From positions 1 through 64,000 of the forward strand of contig NZ_VNJI01000016.1 in NCBI RefSeq assembly GCF_007786445.1: a DNA stretch of 64,000 bases. The letters run 5' to 3'. Source of the DNA: Paenibacillus cremeus (GTDB lineage: Bacteria > Bacillota > Bacilli > Paenibacillales > NBRC-103111). Below the pieces are notes generated by a model. The model was not told the DNA's origin. It saw nothing but the letters and a program-made list of their open reading frames with translations, and did not search any database. The first letter of the stretch is position 1. Each line of letters begins with the position of its first letter. The position numbers and the translations under genes are program-made. Shown here in pieces: positions 51,440-61,112 of the stretch.

Positions 51440-52690
51440 ATGAACTATCACCGCCGCAACCGTTTTCTTTTCTTTACGGACTCTGTGTTATTTATGAACG
51501 CGATGACCTTTATGTCGGTGAATGCCGTCATTACGTATTTTCTCGCCAATCTGAAGGCAAGCACCTTTGAGATCGGGCTGGTGAACGCCTTGGTATCGAT
51601 CGGCAGCGTTGTCAGTCAGCCCTTGTTCGCCAAGCTGGTCATGAAGCTCACGCACAAAGGGAAGGTGTTCGCTAAAATATTGTTCACTCAGCGCATCAGC
51701 TTCCTGTTGGTTGTAGCGGCGGTCCCGCTGTTAGCCGAAGCGCATCCACGGCTGATGGTCGTGACGTTCTTGATCGGCTGGGCCGTGTTCAACCTGTTCG
51801 TCGGCTCGTACGGGATCTTTTACATGAGTCTGTTTGCGAAGCTGGTCGCGCCAAGCGAACGAGGACGGCTTCGCGGCTTCAGCAGTGGAACCGGCAGCGT
51901 GCTTGCGCTAGGGTCTGCGGCGGTATGCGGGTTGATTTTGAACCGGGTGCCGTATCCATATAACTACACAGTCATTTTCGCAATCGGCGTAACTTTGCTG
52001 CTGGCGGATGTGCTGATGTTTCAGCTGATGCAGGAGCAGGAGGCGGATGAGGTAGCGAAGGCGGACCTGAATTATTTTCAATACTTCAAAACGATTCCCA
52101 CGATGTTCCGGGAGTATCCGGGCTATAAGCGCATCGTGATGGGGTTTGCATTGATGGTGGCCGCCCAATCCGCGTTGGCGTATTATACGCTCTATGCTGT
52201 GCGGACGTTTCAAGCGGGGAGCTCGACGATTGCCTTGTTTACCGCTATCACCGGGCTGGCCAATATCGCGGGGAGTGTGATTTTCGGGATGCTGTCGGAC
52301 CGGATCGGACATCGGCAGGTGCTGATGGCAGCATCGGCCGCCGGCGGGCTGGGCAGTCTGCTGGTCGTGCTGTTCCCCGGACTGTGGTCGGTTTACGCCG
52401 CATTTGCCTTAACGAATATGTGTATCATCGGCTACAACCTGAGCAGCGGTATCCTGATTCTGGAGCAAATTTCACGAGCGCGGCTGCCGATGGCGATCAG
52501 TATTAATTCGATGATTTCCTTATGCACCAGTGCGATCGTGATGATCGGCAGCAGCTGGCTGGCGGACCTTTCGTTTCAGGTGGTGTTTCTGATCACCGGA
52601 CTTTGCGGTATCCTGGGAGTGCTGATGATCAGGGATCGACACACGGCTGCAGCTGCGCGGCAATCCTCGGAGCTCGACTCGTCCACGTAG
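51440..52690 (+). CDS. MFS transporter
   Basis: A 416-residue, 12-helix major facilitator. The N-terminal half begins RNRFLFFTDSVLFMNAMTF; the loop after helix 8 holds FGMLSDRIGHRQVL, a motif A repeat. It looks like the DHA/Set-type group of exporters; the substrate is unknown. The ATG is preceded by AGGAG. The next gene, a FAD-Rieske protein, starts 68 nt downstream. Confidence 0.88.
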   Translation: MNYHRRNRFLFFTDSVLFMNAMTFMSVNAVITYFLANLKASTFEIGLVNALVSIGSVVSQPLFAKLVMKLTHKGKVFAKILFTQRISFLLVVAAVPLLAEAHPRLMVVTFLIGWAVFNLFVGSYGIFYMSLFAKLVAPSERGRLRGFSSGTGSVLALGSAAVCGLILNRVPYPYNYTVIFAIGVTLLLADVLMFQLMQEQEADEVAKADLNYFQYFKTIPTMFREYPGYKRIVMGFALMVAAQSALAYYTLYAVRTFQAGSSTIALFTAITGLANIAGSVIFGMLSDRIGHRQVLMAASAAGGLGSLLVVLFPGLWSVYAAFALTNMCIIGYNLSSGILILEQISRARLPMAISINSMISLCTSAIVMIGSSWLADLSFQVVFLITGLCGILGVLMIRDRHTAAAARQSSELDSST

Positions 52691-52758
52691 CTAGGGGTAA
52701 ATGGGTATATTCTCCTTGGGGCTGGGTATATTATGCCAAAAAAAGGATGATACCCGAC

Positions 52759-54315
52759 ATGTCCATGCAGGATGAATCACCTATAGACCTCCCGCAGTTT
52801 CCGGAATCCTATTGGCGAGCCTCGTCGAGCTTTCCCGAATTCCCTAAGCTGACCGGCAGCATCGAAGCCGATGTAGCGATCGTCGGAGCAGGCATCTCCG
52901 GAATTACAACCGCGTACCTGCTCTCCAAGCAAGGCTTAAGCGTGGTATTAATTGAAGCTGGGCGCATTCTCAGCGGAACGAGCGGACATACCACGGCGAA
53001 AGTTACGGCCCAGCATGACTTGATTTACGACGAATTGATCTCTAACTTCGGAGTAGAGCAGGCGGCGCTTTATTATGAGGCCAACTGGGAAGCCCTGAGC
53101 TTCATCAAGCAAACGGTGCAGGAGCAGCAAATCGCTTGCGATTTTACAGAAGAAGATGCCTACGTCTATACCAGTTCCGATGAGTATATAGCCAAGCTGG
53201 CTGCAGAATTCAAAGCCTATCAAAATTTGCATATCCCCGGAGCCTTTGTCAAGCAAACTCCGCTTCCTTTTCCAACCAAAGCGGCCATTATCATGAAAAA
53301 TCAGGCCCGTTTTAACCCGATCCCCTATTTATTGCACTTACTGGAGCAAGCCGCCGCTCACGGTGTACAAATCTTCGAAAACACCACGGCCATTTCCGTT
53401 GAAAAAGGGGACCGCACAGCGGTTGTCACCAGCGAGGGTCATACCATCACCTGTAAGCATGTCGTGTCCTGCTCGCACTTTCCGTTTATTGATGGACTGA
53501 GCTTTTATTTTGCCCGAATGCATTCGGAACGTTCTTATGTGCTGGGTGTAAAAACCGCCCAAGACTACCCCGGCGGGATGTATTTAAGTGCCGAGGACCC
53601 GAAACGCTCGATTCGAGCTACGACGTATAATGGAACGAAAATGGTTCTGATCGGTGGAGAAAATCACAAAACAGGGCAGGGCATCTGCACGATCCAGCAC
53701 TATGAGGCTTTGAAGCAATTCGCAAGGGAGCATTTTGGACTAGAGCGGATCTGCTATCGCTGGTCGGCGCAAGACCTGATCACGGCGGACAAGCTTCCTT
53801 TTATCGGGCAAACGACGGCAGATTCCCCTCAAATTCTGGTTGCCACGGGATACAAAAAATGGGGCATGACGACCGGCACAGCGGCAGCGTTATTGCTTGA
53901 AAGGCTGGTGCTGGGAAAGGAAAGCCGGTACCGCGAACTGTTTAGCCCAGTACGATTTCATCTCGATCCGAGCCTGAAAACGATGATCGTGCAAAATGCG
54001 GACGTAGCGAAGCACCTGGTAGCCGGCAAGCTGGAGCTGCTCCATCACACGCCGGAGGAGCTCGCGAACGATGAAGGGGCCGTGGTTAAGGTCAATGGAA
54101 GCCGGGCGGGAGCTTACCGGGATCCGCAGGGGACACTGCATATCGTAGATACCACCTGTACCCACATGGGCTGTGAGGTCGAGTGGAACCACGGGGAACG
54201 AACCTGGGATTGCCCGTGTCACGGCTCCAGATTTTCGTACAAGGGAGAAGTGCTTGAAGGTCCAGCGAAGCGTCCTTTGAAGGTTTTAACGAACTCCAGC
54301 AGCTTTAATGTTTAA
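52759..54315 (+). CDS. FAD-dependent oxidoreductase with C-terminal Rieske [2Fe-2S] domain (YhfW-like)
   Basis: A 518-residue cytoplasmic flavoprotein. The DAO-type FAD domain begins ADVAIVGAGISGITTAYLLSK with the second glycine site SGTSGHTTAKVTAQH. The last 90 residues are a Rieske domain with ligands Cys467 and His469 (CTHMGC) and Cys485 and His488 (CPCHGS). The same two-domain design is found in YhfW of Bacillus subtilis, whose substrate is unknown. The start is placed at ATG 52759, after AAAGGATGAT; ATG 52747 is too close to that site. The type III PKS operon starts 167 nt downstream, so an added oxidation role is possible but not shown. Confidence 0.87.
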   Translation: MSMQDESPIDLPQFPESYWRASSSFPEFPKLTGSIEADVAIVGAGISGITTAYLLSKQGLSVVLIEAGRILSGTSGHTTAKVTAQHDLIYDELISNFGVEQAALYYEANWEALSFIKQTVQEQQIACDFTEEDAYVYTSSDEYIAKLAAEFKAYQNLHIPGAFVKQTPLPFPTKAAIIMKNQARFNPIPYLLHLLEQAAAHGVQIFENTTAISVEKGDRTAVVTSEGHTITCKHVVSCSHFPFIDGLSFYFARMHSERSYVLGVKTAQDYPGGMYLSAEDPKRSIRATTYNGTKMVLIGGENHKTGQGICTIQHYEALKQFAREHFGLERICYRWSAQDLITADKLPFIGQTTADSPQILVATGYKKWGMTTGTAAALLLERLVLGKESRYRELFSPVRFHLDPSLKTMIVQNADVAKHLVAGKLELLHHTPEELANDEGAVVKVNGSRAGAYRDPQGTLHIVDTTCTHMGCEVEWNHGERTWDCPCHGSRFSYKGEVLEGPAKRPLKVLTNSSSFNV

Positions 54316-54482
54316 GGGTCCTATTCTAGGAGCGGCTCCTCACCAGGGGTCGCTCTTACTTTATTTGGCCATCATTCCATCGACCGTCATATTGAACAGA
54401 CATGACGAATAAGAATGGTAAAAGCAAAAAGCATGTCCGCGCAGGATGAGCTAGATTATTGCACGGAGGGTGGAAGACGGAT

Positions 54483-55655
54483 ATGGAACATGGGGATCGC
54501 AGCATTGCAATCTTAGGCATAGGTACGGCCGTGCCGGCTTACCGGCTCGAACAAGGCGAGACAGCCCAGAGGTTAGCGGAAGCACTCAAAGACAATCCGA
54601 ACTCCGCGCGCTGGGCCAAACGCATATTCAAGCAATGCGGCGTGGAGAGCCGGTTTACCTGCGAACCGAATTTGCTGGAGCCAGCTGAAAGCTGCCGATA
54701 TTTTCCGAGCGTATCGAATACATCCGTGCCCACCACGGCTGAGCGGATGAAAACCTACAAAGAAGCATCCGTTCCGCTAGGGCTGGAGGCGGCTAGAAAG
54801 GCGCTTTCCGATGCGGATGCGCAACCCTCTGATATTACGCATCTGATTACCGTCAGCTGCACCGGTCAATTTCTTCCGGGCATGGATGCAGCGCTGATCA
54901 GGCAGCTAGAGCTCTCAGACACCGTAAATCGCATACCGCTTCAATTTTTGGGCTGCGCCGCAGGGTTAAAGGCGGTTTGCTTATCCAAACAAATTGTGGC
55001 GGGCAACCCGCACGCAAAAGTCTTAGTGGTCTGCGTTGAATTGTGCACGCTGCACATCCAACCTTCCACGGAACGGGAAGCGTTATTCGCCGCCTCCTTT
55101 TTCGGTGATGGGGCTTCCGCTTGTGTCGTCGGCTCAGCGGGGGCGGAGCATAGAGGCATATTTCAATTAGGCCAAGCTCACTCGGTTCTGTTGCCGGACT
55201 CCGCCGAGGACATGGTGTGGGAGCTAGGGAATCACGGGTTTGATCTGTATCTTTCTCCGGATATCCCGAAGCAAATCGGACGGTTGGTTCCCCAAGAAGT
55301 CGAGCGCTTGCTAAAAGGAGACACTCATCCACCGGAGCTGGAGCTTTGGGCGATTCATCCCGGCGGCCGAGGCATAGTCGATACGCTTCAGGATATTTTT
55401 GAGCTTACGGAGGAGCAGACGCAGCCAAGTCTTAGCGTTCTTCGCAACTACGGCAATGTCTCGTCCGCCACTATCTTGTTCGTGCTTAACGAGATGAGGC
55501 AGCAGCTGGAGGGACGGGGATCAGAACGTGCTGGAGGCATCGCGCTCGCTTTCGGTCCGGGCCTCACGGTCGAGATGATCCAAATCGCTTATGCGCCAAG
55601 CACAAGCGCCATCATTCAAGCGCAGCTTTCAGGGAGCATCGGCACTAGTGTTTAG
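54483..55655 (+). CDS. Type III polyketide synthase (chalcone/stilbene synthase family)
   Basis: A 390-residue ketosynthase homodimer subunit. The catalytic triad is complete: Cys158 in LGCAAGLKAV, His292 in AIHPGGRGI and Asn325 in NYGNVSSATIL. Bacterial members extend fatty acyl-CoA starters with malonyl-CoA to give alkylpyrones or alkylresorcinols. ATG 54483 is preceded by GGAGGG and GGAAG; a TTG at 54459 is less likely. The methyltransferase gene overlaps its 3' end by 8 nt and a flavoprotein gene follows, the same order of functions as in the Streptomyces srsA-srsB-srsC phenolic-lipid operon. The product is inferred to be a long-chain phenolic lipid. Confidence 0.92.
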   Translation: MEHGDRSIAILGIGTAVPAYRLEQGETAQRLAEALKDNPNSARWAKRIFKQCGVESRFTCEPNLLEPAESCRYFPSVSNTSVPTTAERMKTYKEASVPLGLEAARKALSDADAQPSDITHLITVSCTGQFLPGMDAALIRQLELSDTVNRIPLQFLGCAAGLKAVCLSKQIVAGNPHAKVLVVCVELCTLHIQPSTEREALFAASFFGDGASACVVGSAGAEHRGIFQLGQAHSVLLPDSAEDMVWELGNHGFDLYLSPDIPKQIGRLVPQEVERLLKGDTHPPELELWAIHPGGRGIVDTLQDIFELTEEQTQPSLSVLRNYGNVSSATILFVLNEMRQQLEGRGSERAGGIALAFGPGLTVEMIQIAYAPSTSAIIQAQLSGSIGTSV

Positions 55656-56361
55656 ACGTCTGCGACAGCGGGCTGCAGAGCCGGAGCTGATGGACGACTT
55701 TACAACCGGAGGAATCGAGCTGACCGAAGCGCTGCAGCACCTGCGAAGGCTGAACCGGATTTTCGGTGCGGCGGGACCTACCCTTTACGGCGTGAAGCGG
55801 CTATGGGCGGAAGCGAAGAAGCCGGGCAGCCTGTCGATCTTGGATGTCGGAGCCGGATCTGGAGATGTGAACCGGCGTCTGCTGCGCTGGGCGGATCAGA
55901 ATCGAATCGAGCTTCGGATTACGCTCGTTGACATCACTGATGAAGCTTGTGAGGAAGCGAAGCTGTTATTTCAAGATGAACCGCGGGTCCAGGTGATGAA
56001 AAGCGACTTGTTCGCGCTGCCGGCCGGCTCTGCAGACATTGTCACAGGCACTCAGTTTGTGCATCATTTTACGGAACAAGAGCTTCCCGGCGTGCTGGAG
56101 TGTATGCTGAAAGCGTCTCGGCTGGGCGTCGTCATCAATGACATTCACCGGCATTGGATGGCCTGGGTGGCCGTCTGGCTCATGGCACGGATCGTCTCCA
56201 ATAATCGATATATTGTACACGATGGGCCTTTGTCCGTGGCCAAAGGGTTTCGGTCGGCCGATTGGCTTAAGCTCCGAGCCTCCCTTGGAAATTCTGAAAT
56301 GGTGCACAGCTGGAGGCCGCTGTTTCGTTATGCCGTCGTGATCGGCAAGCACCGGATATAA
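55648..56361 (+). CDS. Class I SAM-dependent methyltransferase
   Basis: A 237-residue methyltransferase with motif I SILDVGAGSGDVNRRL, an acidic strand-2 end (LVDITDEACEE) and TGTQFVHHFTEQE (post-I/IV region). GTG 55648 overlaps the PKS stop by 8 nt, with AGGGAG 12 nt upstream; this overlap implies coupled translation. By analogy with SrsB it would methylate the polyketide phenol, on oxygen or carbon. A short hydrophobic stretch (WMAWVAVWLMARI) may dock it to membrane or lipid substrate. Confidence 0.88.
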   Translation: MFRRLRQRAAEPELMDDFTTGGIELTEALQHLRRLNRIFGAAGPTLYGVKRLWAEAKKPGSLSILDVGAGSGDVNRRLLRWADQNRIELRITLVDITDEACEEAKLLFQDEPRVQVMKSDLFALPAGSADIVTGTQFVHHFTEQELPGVLECMLKASRLGVVINDIHRHWMAWVAVWLMARIVSNNRYIVHDGPLSVAKGFRSADWLKLRASLGNSEMVHSWRPLFRYAVVIGKHRI

Positions 56362-56391
56362 TTTACAAAGCGTAGCTGGGAGTTGAATGCG

Positions 56392-57543
56392 ATGAGCCGC
56401 ATCCTGGATGCAGCAGTTCTTGGTGCCGGGATTGCCGGCAGCAGCTTGGCCAAAGCCTTAGCGGACCGGGGCTGGGAAACCGTAGTGCTGGATCGGCAGC
56501 GGTTCCCCCGGCATAAAGTGTGCGGAGAATTTCTATCTCCGGAATCGCAGCAGATGCTTACAGCTTTTGGGCTGCGCGATGCGGTACAATCGCTTCAACC
56601 CAGCAGTATCACCAAGATTCGGTTGATCTTGGGCCGTGGCGACCCGCTGGAAATTCCTTTGCCTGGCATGGCGTTAGGGGTTAGCCGGCACGCCTTAGAC
56701 CTCGCTCTACATCGTGAGGCAGCGAGCTCGGGCGCCGAAGTGCAGACGGCAGCGACGGTGACAGCCGTATACCCCGATGCTGAGGGCTATACGATCGAAA
56801 CGAAGCGGGAGACGGGGATTCATACCTTGAAGGCGCGCACCGTCATCGCGGCATGGGGCGCCAATCGTCGGTCAGGACTTCCCGGCCAAGCCCCTAAGCG
56901 GGAATCCGCTGCGAAGAGGAAGACGTACATGGGCGTGAAATCCCATTTTAGTGGCATTGAGATGGAGCCTGTGGTGGAGCTTTATTTTTTCCCCGGTGGC
57001 TATTTGGGGATTTGTCCTGTGGAAGGCGGCAGCATCAATGCTGCGGCACTGGTGTCGCCCAAGGCTTTCGGTATCCATGAGAAAACGATCCTGGGTTTGA
57101 TCGAAGCCGCTGGACGCAGCAATCCCAGACTGGAACAAAGACTGGCGGGAGCCGTCCCGATTCCGGGAACGCAAGCGGCCGTTGCCCCGGTCGATCTTGC
57201 CCGTAATCCGGTGGCGTGGGATATGATCCCCCATGTGGGCGATGCCGCAATGATGCTGCCGCCGCTCTGCGGAGACGGCATGTCGCTGGCCCTGCGGTCG
57301 GCGCTGCGCTGTGCCTCTTTTGCCGATCGCTATTTGCAAGGGAGCATTTCCCTTTCCCAGTGGGAGTATGAGTACTCGCAATCCTTGGTGCGCGAATTCC
57401 AGGGACCACTGCGGTGGGGACGCCTTTTATCCTGGCTGCTAAGCAGCTCCACGCTCTCCTCGCCTTTGCTGAGTTTAGCCCAGTTCACTCCTCGTTTGAC
57501 CTCCAGCTTAGTTAGGGCAACCCGATTGAAAGAGCTCGAGTAG
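56392..57543 (+). CDS. FAD-dependent monooxygenase/geranylgeranyl-reductase-like flavoprotein
   Basis: A 383-residue flavoprotein. It has the Rossmann motif AAVLGAGIAGSSLAKAL, then RHKVCGEFLSPES, a segment shared with geranylgeranyl reductase-type and aromatic hydroxylase-type proteins, and MLPPLCGDGMSLAL in place of the usual GDAA-type FAD motif. By context it would hydroxylate the phenolic ring or otherwise tailor the PKS product, as SrsC does. GGGAG lies before ATG 56392; a TTG at 56383 is possible. 30 nt after the methyltransferase. Confidence 0.85.
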   Translation: MSRILDAAVLGAGIAGSSLAKALADRGWETVVLDRQRFPRHKVCGEFLSPESQQMLTAFGLRDAVQSLQPSSITKIRLILGRGDPLEIPLPGMALGVSRHALDLALHREAASSGAEVQTAATVTAVYPDAEGYTIETKRETGIHTLKARTVIAAWGANRRSGLPGQAPKRESAAKRKTYMGVKSHFSGIEMEPVVELYFFPGGYLGICPVEGGSINAAALVSPKAFGIHEKTILGLIEAAGRSNPRLEQRLAGAVPIPGTQAAVAPVDLARNPVAWDMIPHVGDAAMMLPPLCGDGMSLALRSALRCASFADRYLQGSISLSQWEYEYSQSLVREFQGPLRWGRLLSWLLSSSTLSSPLLSLAQFTPRLTSSLVRATRLKELE

Positions 57544-57587
57544 CAATTCCCACTACCATTTCAATCCACACATGAGAGGGGCATAGC

Positions 57588-59732
57588 ATGGTCATGGGCT
57601 TACGGAAGCTTGCCGTCCTCTCTTTTCGATATCCCAAAGCTATACTTGTGTTTTGGACCATGTTCTTGGTCCTTTTTGGTTTTTATGCTCCTAAGCTCAC
57701 GACGGTGCTGCAGGATCATGGGTTGCTCGCAGACGGCTCCTATGTCAAGGTGCAGCAAATCCTAGCCGAGGATTTCCATGTTCCGAAGGATCCGGTCATT
57801 CTGGTGTTTGAGAAAAAGCAGAGTGTATCGCAGGAGCAATTTCAACAATATATCGCCAGCAGCATGCTCCAATTCAAGGATATGAACGGTCTGCTCGAGG
57901 TAGTGTCCCCTTTGGAACGGGCAGGAATGCTCGAAGGGGATTTTGCCTATGCGCTGCTTTCGTTTCGTCAGCATTCTTATGAAATGAAGCCTGTGCTGGA
58001 CGAAATGCATCGACGTCTATCGCATCATCCAGCGATTTCGGTTCGAATGACAGGCAAATCCGTCGTCCAAGCGGATGTCAACGAGGCTAGCTTTAAGGAT
58101 CTGACCCAAGCCGAACGGATCGGAATTCCTGCGGCCTTCCTGATTTTATGGATCGCGTTTGGTGGTGTCGTTTCCGCACTACTGCCCATTGTCATAGGGG
58201 TGATCGGGGTAACCGGCACGATGGGAATGATGTACTTGCTCGGGACGAGGATGGAGCTGTCCAATTTTGTACTCAATGTGATTCCTATGGTGGGACTGGC
58301 TTTGAGCATCGATTACGCCTTAATGCTGGTGAGCCGGTTTCGTGAAGAGCTGGAGTGCGGCCCGGTAGAGCAGGCTTTAATGACAACGATGCAGACTGCC
58401 GGCAGGTCCGTAATGTATTCAGCCGCTGCCGTATGGCTGGGCTTGTTGGGCGTCCTGCTGATTCCGCTGCCCATGTTCTCGTCTGTTGCGATGGGGGCCA
58501 TGCTCGTCCTGGCGGTTTCGGTCTGCTTGACCTTAACGCTGCTTCCGGCGCTCCTCGTTGTTCTTCGCCGTGCAATTCATGCGGAAAGCAAGCCATTGTC
58601 CGCCTTCAGAACATCGACCCTCTGGTATGTGTGGCCGGGCTATGTGTTAAAGCGGCCGATTCGTATGGGGCTGCTCGCTTTGCTCCTGTTATTGTGCTGC
58701 CTTCTGCCTTTAAACAAGCTCGAGGTCGCGATTCCGGACGCCAGCTCTTTACCGCAAGGCAAGGAGTCCCGCATGGCAGCGGAAGCCTATCAAGCGCACT
58801 TCGAGTCTCCTTCGGAAGCTCGTATTTTTATCGTGGCTCAGGGAAAGGGAGCACATACGCTGAGCAAAAACGATTGGCTTGAGGCCCATACCTTAACCGA
58901 GCAGCTAAAAAGGGATCCGGGCGTCCTGCGAATAGACTCCATTTTTGACCGTCTGCACATGTCGCCTGAGCAGCTATACCTCTTGGCTCAGCAGCCTCGT
59001 TTAAAAGAGAGATACATTCAACCTTTTGTTCATGAAAACCGGATGCTCATTCAAGTAACGCTAGAGGGGGGAGCGGCATCCAAGCCTGCGATGGACTGGG
59101 TCAGACGATGGGAGCGGGAGGCTGCGCATCAAGGAATACCCATCCTGCTGGGAGGAGAAGCGAAGTATCAGCAGGAGGTTTTTGACGTCATTTTCGATAA
59201 TCTGCATCGAGTGATTCTGTTTATTGTCGTATCCAATTTTATCGTGCTTTATCTGGCCTTCCGATCCGTTCTCATTCCGCTCAAAACGATAGCGATGAAT
59301 TTCTTGAGCATAGGCGCCGCGTTTGGCCTTCTGGTATGGATTTTTAGAGAGGGACACCTGGGGATGGAGCAGGGCAGTATTGCGATTATGATTCCCGTCT
59401 TTATTTTCGGACTGGTCTTTGGGATCAGTATGGATTACGGCGTGTTCCTGGTATCCCGCATTTTCGAGAGGTATCAGCGGACAAAAGACAATCACAACGC
59501 GGTGCTGATCGGCGTAGCATCCACAAGTCGAATCATCACGTCGGCCGCCGCGATTATGGTCGCTGTGACGGTGCCGTTTGCGTTCGGTGAGGTAGCGGGG
59601 GTGAGGCAGCTGGGGATTGGCATTGCTTCTGCGATCTTGATCGATGCCACGGTCATTCGGCTGATTTTGGTCCCCTCGCTCATGAAATGGCTGGGGGACT
59701 GGAACTGGTGGGCTCCCAAACGGTTCAAATAG
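57588..59732 (+). CDS. MMPL-family (RND-type) transporter
   Basis: A 714-residue membrane protein with two similar halves, each with a large outer loop after the first helix and a bundle of helices. The two signature segments are LSIDYALMLVSRFREE and ISMDYGVFLVSRIFERY, containing the charged pair used for proton coupling. MMPL proteins of Actinobacteria export complex lipids; the same task for the product of the upstream type III PKS operon is a good fit. 44 nt after the flavoprotein with GAGAGGGG before the ATG. Confidence 0.9.
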   Translation: MVMGLRKLAVLSFRYPKAILVFWTMFLVLFGFYAPKLTTVLQDHGLLADGSYVKVQQILAEDFHVPKDPVILVFEKKQSVSQEQFQQYIASSMLQFKDMNGLLEVVSPLERAGMLEGDFAYALLSFRQHSYEMKPVLDEMHRRLSHHPAISVRMTGKSVVQADVNEASFKDLTQAERIGIPAAFLILWIAFGGVVSALLPIVIGVIGVTGTMGMMYLLGTRMELSNFVLNVIPMVGLALSIDYALMLVSRFREELECGPVEQALMTTMQTAGRSVMYSAAAVWLGLLGVLLIPLPMFSSVAMGAMLVLAVSVCLTLTLLPALLVVLRRAIHAESKPLSAFRTSTLWYVWPGYVLKRPIRMGLLALLLLLCCLLPLNKLEVAIPDASSLPQGKESRMAAEAYQAHFESPSEARIFIVAQGKGAHTLSKNDWLEAHTLTEQLKRDPGVLRIDSIFDRLHMSPEQLYLLAQQPRLKERYIQPFVHENRMLIQVTLEGGAASKPAMDWVRRWEREAAHQGIPILLGGEAKYQQEVFDVIFDNLHRVILFIVVSNFIVLYLAFRSVLIPLKTIAMNFLSIGAAFGLLVWIFREGHLGMEQGSIAIMIPVFIFGLVFGISMDYGVFLVSRIFERYQRTKDNHNAVLIGVASTSRIITSAAAIMVAVTVPFAFGEVAGVRQLGIGIASAILIDATVIRLILVPSLMKWLGDWNWWAPKRFK

Positions 59733-59946
59733 AAAGCACTCATCCAGTGTGATTTTGGATACAACATTGTTGCTTTGGGCCAAATACAATCCAGGCATCG
59801 CTCTGTACAATTAGATATAGATGAACCGAAGGGGCCTGCGGATCGAGCAGCAGAACCCCTGACAGCTGCCAATGTCGGAGACGTCGCGATGTAGGCCCTA
59901 TGAGCATGTGAAACGGAATAAGAGCAGTTGAGGAGGAGAAGCGGCG

Positions 59947-61092
59947 ATGTCTTCAACTACGAAACGGAAACGAAGAGATTACAGCCTGTACGGCAATGAA
60001 AACAAGCTTGCGCAGGAAAAAGGGCTCGCCTCGGCGGAGTGGTACCAATGTCCGATCCCCCGTCAGCGGATGAAGGAGCTCATGAAGCGAAAGGACGGGC
60101 CGGCGATCCGCGATACGATCATCTGGATTACGGCGCTGATTGGCGCGGGCGTGCTCGCGTATTATTCCTGGGGGACGTGGTGGGCGATTCCGGCGTTCCT
60201 GATCTATGGCACCTTGTATGCCTCTCCGGGGGACTCCCGCTGGCACGAGTGCGGACACGGGACCGCGTTCAAGACACCGTGGATGAATGAGGTCATCTAC
60301 CAGCTGGCTTCCTTCCTGGTGCTGAGGTCGGCGACGCCATGGCGCTGGAGCCACGCCCGTCACCATAGCGACACCTACATCGTCGGACGCGATCCGGAGA
60401 TTTTTCTGCCGAGACCGCCCATTTATAAGATCGTCTTTATGGAAATTCTCCACTTATACGGCGGGCCGATTGAGATCAAACGCTTTTTCCTTCACTGCAT
60501 CGGCAAAGTGGACGCGACGGAGAACGAATATATCCCAGAGTCGGAGCGCCCCAAGGTGTATTTGGAGGCACGGATTTATTTGCTAATTTTGTTGACCGTG
60601 ACCGGTTTATCGCTTTACTATCAAAGCATGCTGCCGCTGATGTTGGTTGGCTTGCCTTCGTTTTATGGCTCGATCATGGTGCTGTTGTTTGGGATGACTC
60701 AGCACTTGGGTCTGCATGAGGATGTGCTCGATCATCGGCTCAACACACGCACCATGTATTTGAACCCGGTGTTCCGGTTTCTTTATTGGAACATGAACTA
60801 TCATATCGAACATCATATGTTTCCGATGGTGCCTTATCATGCGCTCCCAGCTCTGCATAAAGAGATGCAGGCGGACTGTCCGAAGCCCAGCAGCAGCTTA
60901 GGGGCGGCGCTCCAAGAAGTGATCGCAGCGCTGTGGAAGCAAAGGAAGGATCCTGCGTATACGGTTCACCGTCCACTTCCGAGCACGGCCCGTCCTTATA
61001 AGTTCGGCTTGCAGGATGGCGCAAATGGAAAAACGGAGCTCCAACCGAGTACGGGTCCTACGATTTCCGGAGGAATCACACACGGAGCTTAG
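59947..61092 (+). CDS. Membrane fatty acid desaturase
   Basis: A 381-residue diiron membrane enzyme. The three histidine boxes are intact: HECGHG (His100, His104), HARHH (His136, His139, His140) and HIEHH (His286, His289, His290). Hydrophobic pairs of helices separate them (TIIWITALIGAGVLAYYSW; LLILLTVTGLSLYYQ). It would introduce a double bond or hydroxyl into an acyl chain or similar lipid. It follows the MMPL gene on the same strand after 214 nt, so it may have its own promoter; a role in modifying the side chain of the phenolic lipid is speculation. Ribosome site GAGGAGGAG. Confidence 0.9.
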   Translation: MSSTTKRKRRDYSLYGNENKLAQEKGLASAEWYQCPIPRQRMKELMKRKDGPAIRDTIIWITALIGAGVLAYYSWGTWWAIPAFLIYGTLYASPGDSRWHECGHGTAFKTPWMNEVIYQLASFLVLRSATPWRWSHARHHSDTYIVGRDPEIFLPRPPIYKIVFMEILHLYGGPIEIKRFFLHCIGKVDATENEYIPESERPKVYLEARIYLLILLTVTGLSLYYQSMLPLMLVGLPSFYGSIMVLLFGMTQHLGLHEDVLDHRLNTRTMYLNPVFRFLYWNMNYHIEHHMFPMVPYHALPALHKEMQADCPKPSSSLGAALQEVIAALWKQRKDPAYTVHRPLPSTARPYKFGLQDGANGKTELQPSTGPTISGGITHGA

Positions 61093-61112
61093 AAACTGGA
61101 GGGAATGAACTC

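Noticed and set aside
59061-59810. A 249-codon minus-strand open frame inside the MMPL gene
   Set aside because: Antisense shadow with polar, low-complexity residues; the plus strand has clear MMPL signatures.
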